6,859 bases of DNA from DASXTB01 sp036505615 (GTDB taxonomy: Bacteria > Acidobacteriota > UBA6911 > JACQSX01). The notes beneath the pieces were generated by a model that did not search any database, was not told the origin of the DNA, and saw only the letters and a program-made list of their open reading frames with translations. Both the position numbers and the translations under genes were made by a program. Position 1 is the stretch's first letter, and each line of letters begins with the position of its first letter. Shown here piece by piece: positions 1 through 6,600 of the stretch. Where the stretch lies: contig DASXTB010000433.1 of NCBI GenBank assembly GCA_036505615.1, positions 1 through 6,859 on the forward strand. The letters run 5' to 3'.

Positions 1-87
1 TCTGAAGCTCAACAAACCCACTCCCTGACATCACTGCATCTTAAACGACGCCGGAGGAATGTCATAACCTCGCCCTCCCCCAAATCG

Positions 88-116
88 TTGACAAGCGACG
101 CTGGTCGTCCTAGCCT
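88..116 (+). promoter_or_regulatory. Possible sigma70-type promoter for the cluster
   Basis: A perfect TTGACA hexamer at 88-93 is followed, after exactly 17 bases, by TAGCCT at 111-116, which matches the -10 consensus at three of six positions. Transcription would start near 123 and give a leader of about 170 bases before the TPR gene. The -35 match and spacing are good but the -10 is weak, and promoter consensus in this lineage is uncertain. Confidence 0.3.
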
Positions 117-185
117 ATCGGCAAATCGAGCACGACTTTGCGTCTCTAAAACAGAACTTGCTTCGCCCGGGTGCCAGGAGGAGTT

Positions 186-239
186 ATGAAACCCGCTTGT
201 CTCTATTTTACCTGGTGCTGCTCGACGCGGCGCCAGTGA
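186..239 (+). CDS. Possible 17-residue leader peptide
   Basis: An ATG at 186 opens a 17-codon frame ending in TGA at 237-239 (MKPACLYFTWCCSTRRQ). It is preceded by AGGAGG at 176-181, one of the strongest Shine-Dalgarno matches in the window, although the 4-base spacing to the ATG is short. The peptide has three cysteines, two of them adjacent, and a basic C-terminus. It ends 55 bases before the TPR gene and lies downstream of the candidate promoter, the usual position of a regulatory leader peptide. No family is recognised. It could equally be a chance frame next to a purine-rich stretch. Confidence 0.2.
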   Translation: MKPACLYFTWCCSTRRQ

Positions 240-294
240 CGGTGACGGCACCCAATTGAAATCCATTTATGCCTTCCGAAAAGGTACGACGACA

Positions 295-1203
295 ATGAGA
301 CGCTCGAGACTCGTTCGGTGCGCGGCGCTAGTCTGGTTTGCTACTTGTGGGTTTCTTCCTGAGATCACACCCAGAACAGAGGCAAGTTTCATCGCGGCTG
401 AACTTCGCTCCGGCTTCCAGGTACTGCCGGCGCAAGGCGCCGATGACCTCGACGAGCTAACCAGACAGTTCAATCAACTCTATCGTGAGGGGCGTTTCCA
501 GGAAGCGGCTCGCGTCGGCGAACGCGCCTTGCGCGCGGCTGAGAAGTCCTACGGCGTTGAGCATGTCAAGGTCGCAGAAGTACTGGATGCTCTCGGGGTG
601 ACCTACAACGCGTTGAAAGATTACAAGAAGGCATTGCCGCTTATCGAGCGGGCTATCGCTATTTACAAGCGAACACCAGGAGAAGAAAGCAAGGAGATGG
701 TTAAGGCTTTGAACACGCTGGCGATGAATTATGCCGCGCAGGAAAAATTTGCCGAGGCCCAGGATACTTACGAGAGGGCGCTCGCGATTGCCGGGAAAGT
801 GCTCCCGCCCAACGACGAGATGGTGGCAACGCTTTATAACAATCGCGGACAGCTCTACAACGATCAGGATCAGTATAAGGAGGCAGCCGCCGACTACGAG
901 CGCGCGTTGGACATCCTGGAAAAGGATCAAGGCAACGCCTACTGGGACCCAAGGGTCGCCCTCACCATGAACAACCTTGCTTACGTGAAAAAGAAACTGG
1001 GCGATTATGACGACGCCATGATGCTTTACGAGAGGAGCCTGAAAATCCTGGAACGAGGCGTCGGGCGCGACAATCCAGATCATCCTTACATCGCGGCGGT
1101 GCTGGAAAATCTCGCGGCACTGTACGAGTTGAAGGGATGGAAAGAAGAAGCGCAAGAGGCAGCCGCACGAGCCAAAAGGATTCGGGCCGTCCACCGCAAC
1201 TGA
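295..1203 (+). CDS. Exported tetratricopeptide-repeat protein
   Basis: The product is a 302-residue protein made almost entirely of tetratricopeptide repeats, a helical scaffold that binds partner proteins; no enzymatic domain is seen. Residues 1-30 look like a Sec signal: MRRSR is followed by a hydrophobic run (AALVWFATCGF), with possible cleavage after TEA at residue 30. About six repeats follow over residues 52-299, each with the A/G-x-x-Y and A/L-x-x-x-x-x-A-L pattern and a roughly 42-residue period, as in the TPR_10/TPR_12 (kinesin-light-chain-like) type. The ATG at 295 is preferred over the in-frame TTG at 256 because GAAAAGG (278-284) lies 10 bases upstream and the signal peptide then starts directly. 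It is first in the co-directional cluster, 75 bases before the HEAT gene. I infer a scaffold role in the envelope; the partner is unknown. Confidence 0.88.
   Translation: MRRSRLVRCAALVWFATCGFLPEITPRTEASFIAAELRSGFQVLPAQGADDLDELTRQFNQLYREGRFQEAARVGERALRAAEKSYGVEHVKVAEVLDALGVTYNALKDYKKALPLIERAIAIYKRTPGEESKEMVKALNTLAMNYAAQEKFAEAQDTYERALAIAGKVLPPNDEMVATLYNNRGQLYNDQDQYKEAAADYERALDILEKDQGNAYWDPRVALTMNNLAYVKKKLGDYDDAMMLYERSLKILERGVGRDNPDHPYIAAVLENLAALYELKGWKEEAQEAAARAKRIRAVHRN
448..1191 (+). repeat. TPR array, about six units
   Basis: Units lie at about residues 52-85, 95-127, 137-169, 179-211, 223-256 and 267-299 of the TPR protein. Each shows a paired-helix pattern such as LDALGVTYNALKDYKKAL or LNTLAMNYAAQEKFAEAQ. 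Loops of about 8-10 residues between units give the longer period typical of kinesin-light-chain-like TPRs. The copies are diverged, so the array looks old rather than recently amplified. Confidence 0.8.
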
Positions 1204-1265
1204 GAATCGCGTGTCCGCGGCGCCGCGAGCATCAGCGCAAACGATGACTTTGAGTTTTTCATGTC

Positions 1266-1271
1266 GGAGGT
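1266..1271 (+). promoter_or_regulatory. Ribosome binding site deciding the HEAT gene start
   Basis: GGAGGT lies 7 bases before the ATG at 1279. It sits inside the longer open frame beginning at the ATG at 1261, so it argues against that upstream ATG as the real start. The same GGAGGTAAT string precedes the chalcone-isomerase-like gene at the same distance. Confidence 0.75.
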
Positions 1272-1407
1272 AATCACCATGCGAATCATCAAGAGGGTAT
1301 GGATGTTCGTCTTTGTACTCTGCTTGAGCGCAAGCCCTTTGTGGCCAGAGGGCCTCGCGCAAAGCCCGGAGCGCCGCGCCGCCAAAAGTGGGGACGCAGT
1401 GAATCTT
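1266..1407 (+). repeat. Duplicated 5' gene module, copy 1
   Basis: This copy spans the ribosome binding site, start codon, signal peptide and the linker just after it in the HEAT gene. It matches 2998-3142. Shared stretches include GGAGGTAAT before the start and the first 17 coding bases (ATGCGAATCATCAAGAG). The encoded segments share MRIIK, LCLS, LWPE, AQ-x-PERRA and KSG. By eye about 27 of 43 aligned residues are identical, and similarity stops abruptly afterwards. Confidence 0.8.
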
Positions 1408-2958
1408 GCGATGAGCGCTGAGCAGCGCGCGGCGTTTCGTGCCGCTCGCACGGTACGGGTGATCTCCGAGATTTCTTACAAAGAGGCGACTGACATAAAG
1501 ATCCTCGCGCGTGGCGCTATCTCGCCAACGGCCTTCACACAGCCCTTCGAAGAAATCGCACGGGCAACGCTGGAGCCGAGCGGTGTGCGCTTGGTCAGCG
1601 GCGGGAGCGGCGCGGCCGCTGACCTTACGTTCCGTGTGCGCGGCAGTTTCGAAGAAACCTTGAACTCGTTGACTCTTCAATTTGGCGGCGGCCAAGCGTC
1701 GATGCAGGTTGGAGGTCTGGGAGCGCGATGGCAGGGTACGCTGACGGTAAGCGCGCCGAACGTTCCCGACTACGCGGTAAGCTTTGCCGGCCAGGCACAA
1801 TCACCCGACCGGCAGAGCAAAGAGTACCTGGACAGGCAGTACGACCAGATGGAGATAACTATGCATGTCTCCAAGGGAGCACTGGAAGCAATGCTGGCCT
1901 ACGGCTCTTACGCCTTTGCGGTGACGGAAGTGATGGGCCAGGCCCACGGGAGCGAGCCGCTGCTGGCGTCGCTCAACAACATCGAGCGGCACGCGGCCTT
2001 TCGGGCAGCGGCGGCGCGCACGCTCGGAACCGTGAGCGGCGAGGGGACGCTGGAGCGGCTGCTTGAAGCGCTGAAAGATAGAGTCCCCCTAGTGCGCGCC
2101 GGAGCGGCAGAAGGGTTGGGCCGACTCGGCGACGGGCGGGCTCTCCAGCCGCTGCTTGAGGCACTGCGTCAACCGGATGAAACGCTGCAAGCCAGTGCCG
2201 CCACGGCGTTGGGAATGTTGGGCGACCAGCGAGCGATCGAACCGCTGATTGAGGCAACGCTCAAGAACACAAGCGAGAAGGTTTCGGAGATTGCATCCGA
2301 GGCGCTGGGGCAACTCGGCGGCGCCTCGGCGGTTGACGCTCTCATCAGTTCGCTCCAGGACAAGTCGGCGACCACGCGTCGGCGCGCGATCCGGGCACTG
2401 GGAAGACTCCGCGATCCGCGTGCCGTCGAGCCTTTGACCGCAGCCGCAAAGGATCAAGACCCCGGCGTACGAGAAGCGGCCGTGCTCGCCCTGGGCCAAT
2501 CAAAGGACCAGCGGAGCGTCGGGGCTCTATTGGAAGCATTGAAAGACCCAGTGACCACTATCCGCTCGGCGGCCGCTACGGCGCTGGGCCAGAGCCGCGA
2601 TGCGCGGGCCGTCGAGCCGCTGCTGGCGGCTTTGACAGACGCGAACCCCAGCGTGCGCAGCAGCGTGATCAAGGCACTGGGCGAGACGGGCGACCGGCGC
2701 GCCAGCCCCCGCCTGCTACCGATAATGCAGGAGAAAGACGCCTCGATCCGGCAGGTCGCAGCGGAATCTCTCCGCCTGGTGTGCGACGCGAGTTGCGTCG
2801 AGCCACTCATCGCCGCACTCAAGGACAAGGAAGCGCGCGTCCGGGCCGCCGTCGCCGCAGCGCTGGCGCAACTTACAGATCAGCGCTTCGGTGAAGACAG
2901 GAAGCAATGGGAGAAGTGGTGGAAGCAGAACAAGAAGATTTCTTCTCCAACCCCGTGA
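1279..2958 (+). CDS. Exported HEAT-repeat protein with unrecognised N-terminal domain
   Basis: The product has 559 residues. Residues 1-27 form a clear Sec signal peptide (MRIIK, then WMFVFVLCLSA, likely cleavage after GLA). Residues about 45-220 form a beta-strand-rich domain that I do not recognise, with features such as LTFRVRGSFEETLN and WQGTLTVSAP. Residues 225-535 hold about ten HEAT units of 31 residues with the recurrent pattern GD-x-RAVEPLLEAL-x-D. This is the HEAT_2/PBS-lyase type, a superhelical protein-binding scaffold. The C-terminus (FGEDRKQWEKWWKQNK) is a Trp-rich cap of a kind often seen after bacterial HEAT arrays. The ATG at 1279 is chosen over the ATG at 1261 because GGAGGT lies 7 bases before it. 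No catalytic residues are seen. It lies 52 bases upstream of the chalcone-isomerase-like gene and shares its first ~43 residues with that protein. I infer an extracytoplasmic binding or assembly role. Confidence 0.9.
   Translation: MRIIKRVWMFVFVLCLSASPLWPEGLAQSPERRAAKSGDAVNLAMSAEQRAAFRAARTVRVISEISYKEATDIKILARGAISPTAFTQPFEEIARATLEPSGVRLVSGGSGAAADLTFRVRGSFEETLNSLTLQFGGGQASMQVGGLGARWQGTLTVSAPNVPDYAVSFAGQAQSPDRQSKEYLDRQYDQMEITMHVSKGALEAMLAYGSYAFAVTEVMGQAHGSEPLLASLNNIERHAAFRAAAARTLGTVSGEGTLERLLEALKDRVPLVRAGAAEGLGRLGDGRALQPLLEALRQPDETLQASAATALGMLGDQRAIEPLIEATLKNTSEKVSEIASEALGQLGGASAVDALISSLQDKSATTRRRAIRALGRLRDPRAVEPLTAAAKDQDPGVREAAVLALGQSKDQRSVGALLEALKDPVTTIRSAAATALGQSRDARAVEPLLAALTDANPSVRSSVIKALGETGDRRASPRLLPIMQEKDASIRQVAAESLRLVCDASCVEPLIAALKDKEARVRAAVAAALAQLTDQRFGEDRKQWEKWWKQNKKISSPTP
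1951..2883 (+). repeat. HEAT array, about ten 31-residue units
   Basis: A period of 93 bases runs through the C-terminal half of the HEAT gene. Units begin near residues 225, 257, 288, 319, 351, 381, 412, 443, 474 and 505. Most contain (A/V)EPL, then a helix, then D-x-x-x-x-VR-x-x-A-x-x-ALG. The units at 474 and 505 are more diverged; the pair VCDASC contributes the only two cysteines in the array. The near-exact spacing indicates growth by tandem duplication. Confidence 0.85.
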
Positions 2959-2995
2959 CCAGAGAGTGGTTGTTACACTTAGAGTTCATTTCCAT

Positions 2996-3003
2996 AAGGA
3001 GGT
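2996..3003 (+). promoter_or_regulatory. Strong ribosome binding site of the chalcone-isomerase-like gene
   Basis: AAGGAGGT is a near-complete match to the 16S rRNA anti-Shine-Dalgarno sequence, 7 bases before the ATG at 3011. It is the strongest translation signal in the window and fixes the start at 3011 rather than an upstream in-frame GTG at 2891 that would overlap the HEAT gene. Confidence 0.85.
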
Positions 3004-3142
3004 AATTCCGATGCGAATCATCAAGAGCTTATGTCTGTTCGTTTGTTTGCTTTGCCTGAGCGTAATCGTCTTGTGGCCGGAGCGCAGCTTCGCCCAGGGC
3101 CCCGAGCGCCGGGCTTTCAAAAGCGGAGGCCCGGAGAATCTC
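2998..3142 (+). repeat. Duplicated 5' gene module, copy 2
   Basis: This is the counterpart of 1266-1407, covering the ribosome binding site, start, signal peptide and PERRAxKSG linker of the chalcone-isomerase-like gene. Weaker similarity may extend about 20 bases further upstream (a GAGTT and TTC-rich stretch precedes both). After the shared N-L at the end of the module the two proteins have nothing in common. Confidence 0.8.
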
Positions 3143-3649
3143 GTGCGGGTTGGGCACCGCTCTCGTGACAAGCTACTGAGCGCGGGGCGCACGTCGACCG
3201 GCGGGTTCGAGTTCAGCACTACAGAGCTTTACGAAGCTCACCTCTATCTCGATGAGGAAGGCGCGCGCAAAGCTTTTGAACCTTTTCGTGGTCAGAGCGC
3301 AAGGTCGCTCGCGAAAGACGAGAAGTTTCAACAACTGATCATCGACACTGACTTTCCCAAGATGGTCGTGCTCACGTTCGATTACAAACGCTCCGGGCGG
3401 GATATCCGCGAAGATGTCGCCGAGCAAATCGGCCGTGGAGTCAAGGATGCCGGCAAGTTCCTTAACTATCTTCGGAAAGACTTCGAGCCGGGAAACGAAG
3501 TCGTGATTCGCTTCTCGGGTCAGGGCGTGATGACCACCGTGGCCGGAACTGACATGGAAGAGATTCAGAATCCTGAACTGGCCAAGGCGCTGCTGAAAAT
3601 GTTCATTGGCATGGGTACGCTTTCAGATGCCGACCCACTGCTAAAGTAG
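3011..3649 (+). CDS. Exported chalcone-isomerase-like protein
   Basis: The product has 212 residues with a signal peptide at residues 1-28 (MRIIK, then LCLFVCLLCLSVIVLW, cleavage after SFA). Residues about 66-210 fit the bacterial chalcone-isomerase-like family (Pfam Chalcone_3 type) from memory of the pattern: TELYEAHLYL near the start of the fold, FPKMVVLTFDYKRSGRDI in the middle, a FEPGNEV-x-I-x-FSGQGV turn, and a C-terminal stretch (IQNPELAKALLKMFIG) resembling the family's 'DPEFARALLxIWLG' end. Bacterial members are not shown to make flavonoids; related CHI-fold proteins bind fatty acids, so a small-ligand or lipid-binding role is possible but unproven. The start is fixed by AAGGAGGT at 2996-3003. 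The gene lies between the HEAT gene and the WD40-caspase gene, 37 bases before the latter. The presence of the CHI fold is moderately supported; its ligand is unknown. Confidence 0.7.
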   Translation: MRIIKSLCLFVCLLCLSVIVLWPERSFAQGPERRAFKSGGPENLVRVGHRSRDKLLSAGRTSTGGFEFSTTELYEAHLYLDEEGARKAFEPFRGQSARSLAKDEKFQQLIIDTDFPKMVVLTFDYKRSGRDIREDVAEQIGRGVKDAGKFLNYLRKDFEPGNEVVIRFSGQGVMTTVAGTDMEEIQNPELAKALLKMFIGMGTLSDADPLLK

Positions 3650-3664
3650 CGGGATAGCCCCGCT
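3648..3664 (+). terminator. Small hairpin after the chalcone-isomerase-like gene
   Basis: AGCGGG (3648-3653) pairs perfectly with CCCGCT (3659-3664) around a 5-base loop, overlapping the TAG stop. Only three Ts occur downstream (3670-3672), so it is a poor intrinsic terminator. It could instead attenuate or stabilise the message between the small protein and the very large downstream gene. Confidence 0.25.
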
Positions 3665-3673
3665 CAAACTTTC

Positions 3674-3678
3674 GAGGA
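3674..3678 (+). promoter_or_regulatory. Ribosome binding site supporting the GTG start
   Basis: GAGGA lies 8 bases before the GTG at 3687. The alternative in-frame GTG at 3741 would give a shorter, more typical signal peptide (MRAAVFLSAALIAFF) but has no purine-rich sequence before it, so 3687 is preferred. Confidence 0.55.
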
Positions 3679-3686
3679 ACACACAC

Positions 3687-6600
3687 GTGGATTGGCGGAA
3701 AAAACCGCGTCCATTGCGTGAGCCGATCACAAGCCAGCGTGTGAGGGCGGCCGTTTTTCTGTCTGCCGCTCTGATCGCATTTTTCCCGCACTCTCTCCGG
3801 GCACAGCAATCCTATGCGCGGCCTCAGTTACTTCTGCAGAACGCCCATACTGATCGAGTGCGCGCCATCGCTTTCAGTCCCGACGGCAGGGTGCTCGCTT
3901 CCGGAAGTTCGGATCAAACCGTAAAGCTCTGGGAAGTAGCAACCGGGGCTTTGCTACGCCCGCTGACGGGACACACTGAGCGCGTTGAGTCTGTGTCTTT
4001 CAGCTCGGATGGAAGGCTGCTGGCCTCGGCCGGCGGCGACAAGACCGTCCGAGTGTGGGATGTGGAAACGGGAAGCGTGGTACGAACTTTTTCGGATTCC
4101 ACGGCCCTTTTCCGCGCTGTTGTGTTCAGTCCGGACGGACGCATGGTCGCCGCCGCCGCGGACGAAAAAATTATTCTGTTTGAAACCAACAGCGGAACAG
4201 TGATTCGCAAGATCGATCCGCAATCCGGTTGGATACATTCGCTTGCCTTCAGTCCCGATGGAAGCCGGCTTGTCTCAGGCAGCCAATCCATAAAACTCTG
4301 GGACGTGACCAACGGAAAGTTGGTCCGAGAGTTCCCACTTAGCAACGAGGTGGCGCGCTCAGTCGCATTTAGCCCGGACGGAAAACGTCTGGCCGCGGCG
4401 AGTAGCGCTGGCGGTCCAGGCTTCAAGGCGACCCCAGGTGCGGTGAACATCTGGGAGACAGACAGTGGCAAGCTACTCCATCGTCTCCAGGGCCACGCTG
4501 CGGGCGTTCTCTCGGTGACGTTTAGTTCCGATGGACAAATGCTGGCTTCGGCTGGCGAGGACAAGGGCATTCGCCTCTGGGATGCCGGCAGCGGTGTTTT
4601 GCTGCGCACATTGCTTGGCCATGGCGGCCGCTTCGGTTGGGTTTACGCCGTTCGATTCAGTCCGGGCGGAGAACTGTTGGCTTCCGCCGGTGAGGATCAC
4701 ACCATCCGATTATGGCGGCCGGGTGACGGTTCAGTGGTTCGCATTCTGGAAGGTCACAACTACCGGATTGAGAGCGTTGCGTTCAGTCCGCGAGGTAAAA
4801 CGCTGGCGGCGGGTGGATTGGGACTGCTGGGCCACGTTGAGCTTTGGGAAACCACAGGAGGGCAACTTGCGCGCGCACTTACACCGGCAGCGCAAACTTC
4901 TTCACTCGCGGATGAACAATCAACTCAACAGGCAGTTGGTCAACTCGAAGAAATGTTTCGCAAATTGGATATGCTCGGCTGGGAGATCACGTCTGCGCAA
5001 ACCGAGTGGGAGGGGCAGCGATCATCAAGTGGATCTTTACAGCAGGTGATGGCAGGCCTCGCGGGAACGCTGCGCCCGATGGTCTTCAGCCCGGATGGCA
5101 AGTTACTGGTGACTGGAACATTGGATCGTCGTATTCACCTGTGGGACGCCGAGAGTGGCACTTTGCGCCGCACGCTGACTGCGCATTCAGGTCTGGTGAA
5201 AGCTCTCGCCTTTTCAAACGATAGTAGCCGGTTTGCCTCGGCTGGCGAGGACAAGACCATAAAGATGTGGAACGCGTCGAACGGTTACCTTTTGGGTAGA
5301 ATTGATCAGGCTCATTCCGGTCCGATCCTGGCGATCGCTCTAAGTCCGGACGGAAAGCTGTTGGCATCTTCAGCCTCGAAGGATCAAGTCACCAAGCTTT
5401 GGGACACAGAGAATTGGATTCTGAAGCGCACCATCGATTCGGGCACTAGCTATGCCCTGGCTTTTACTCCCGACGGACGCCATCTGCTCACGGGCGGCTC
5501 TGAGGTACGGCGCTGGGATACCGCAACCGGTTCGTTGGTGAGCACCTTTGAGGGGAAGTCACTGTCAGTGACGAGTCTGGATTTGAGTTTCGATGGAAGC
5601 ATGCTCGCCGCCGGTACTTCCAGCGAAGGATCAGCGCAGTTGTCCGTCTTGTTGTGGGACGTGGCGACGGGCAAACTCCGCCACACCATGCGCGGGCATT
5701 CGGGTCCGATTTGGGCGGTGAGTTTCAGCCCGGATGGCAAGTTCGTGGCTTCGGGAGGTGATGATGCGACAATCAAGCTCTGGGAAAACGGCAGCGGCAC
5801 ACTACTGGCAACTGCCAGCGCCGTAAATCAGGGCAAAGACTGGCTAGTCACCACGCCCGATGGCTTGTTTGATGGCTCGCCGGAAGGATGGAGCCTCGTT
5901 CGTTGGCGCTTCAGCGACAAACTGTTCGACACTGTTCCGGTCGAGGCATTCTTCAACGAGTATTACTACCCAGGCCTGCTCGCTGACGTTCTGGCAGACA
6001 AAAAGCCGAACGCTGCGCGCGACATTCAGCGACTTGATCGCCGTCAAGCTCGAGTCAAATTAACTCTCACCGACTCAAACTCACCGAGCGGCATTCTCTC
6101 CGCACGTTCCGCCAAAATCGGAATCGAAGTAACTGAGAATTCCACCGGTGGAACCGCCGGCTCGGGCAGCGGCGCCCGCGACGTGCGATTGTTTCGGAAC
6201 GGCTCGCTGGTGAAAGTTTGGCGCGGCGATGTGTTGAAAGGAGAGAGCAAGGTTAGGCTTGAGGCCACCGTGCCCATCGTGGCGGGCGAGAATCGGCTGA
6301 CGGCTTACGTTTTCAATCGCGACAACATCAAGAGTAGTGATGCGACTGTGATCGTCAAAGGCGCCGAGAGCCTGAGACGCAAAGGCATCGCCTACATTCT
6401 CGCCGTCGGCGTCAACCAATATGCCAACTCTGAATACAATTTGAATTTCGCGGTGGCCGACGCGCAGGCTTTTGCGGAAGAGATGAAGCGGCAACAGACG
6501 AAGCTCGATCAATACGAGCGCGTCGAGATAATTTCATTGAATGATAAAGCTGCCACGAAAGGCGCGATCTCAAAGTCGCTCGCCGATCTGTCTGGCAAGA

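Larger units (their letters stand above)
1..294. other. Upstream non-coding region of the cluster
   Basis: No convincing protein gene is visible here. One plus-strand frame is open from the left edge to a TGA at 187-189 and one minus-strand frame is open over 9-266, but neither shows a recognisable motif, signal peptide or well-placed ribosome binding site. The region contains a candidate promoter and a short leader-type reading frame, listed separately, and a small direct repeat (GTGACG twice, 236-247). I infer that it is the promoter and 5' leader of the gene cluster that follows. Confidence 0.5.

Noticed and set aside
1..189. Possible 3' end of an upstream plus-strand gene (open frame from the left edge to TGA 187-189)
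   Set aside because: It has 62 open codons without motif or helix pattern, and the candidate promoter lies inside it. It cannot be excluded without sequence further left, but it is not supported.
9..266. Minus-strand frame of 85 codons upstream of the cluster
   Set aside because: No domain, signal peptide or ribosome binding site was seen; the length is ordinary for chance in this composition.
256..294. Upstream TTG start for the TPR protein
   Set aside because: It would add 13 residues before the signal peptide and lacks a convincing ribosome binding site; the ATG at 295 has GAAAAGG upstream.
1216..1227. Perfect 12-base palindrome CGCGGCGCCGCG between the TPR and HEAT genes
   Set aside because: As a hairpin it makes only four pairs around a four-base loop, with no T tract directly after. 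It may be a chance GC-rich palindrome; no operator can be assigned.
457..1800. Long minus-strand open frame of 447 codons
   Set aside because: It lies antisense to the TPR and HEAT genes and crosses the gap between them. It has no recognisable domain and no clear ribosome binding site; it reflects the GC-rich codon pattern of the plus-strand genes.
2970..2998. TTGTTA with a 17-base spacer and CATAAG as a promoter for the chalcone-isomerase-like gene
   Set aside because: The -10 element overlaps the ribosome binding site, so transcripts from it would lack the Shine-Dalgarno sequence.
2891..3010. Upstream GTG start for the chalcone-isomerase-like protein, overlapping the HEAT gene
   Set aside because: It would place 40 basic residues before an obvious signal peptide; AAGGAGGT at 2996-3003 marks the ATG at 3011.
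3914..4609. Minus-strand frame of 231 codons with repeated PSGLN/PSELN-like motifs
   Set aside because: The repeating motif is the reverse complement of the WD40 core FSPDG/LASAG, so it is an antisense shadow. The same applies to the minus-strand frames at 5086-5367 and 5450-5800.
4531..5049. Plus-strand frame of 172 codons inside the WD40 region
   Set aside because: It is out of frame with the continuous 1057-codon WD40-caspase frame, which explains the region fully with domain matches.
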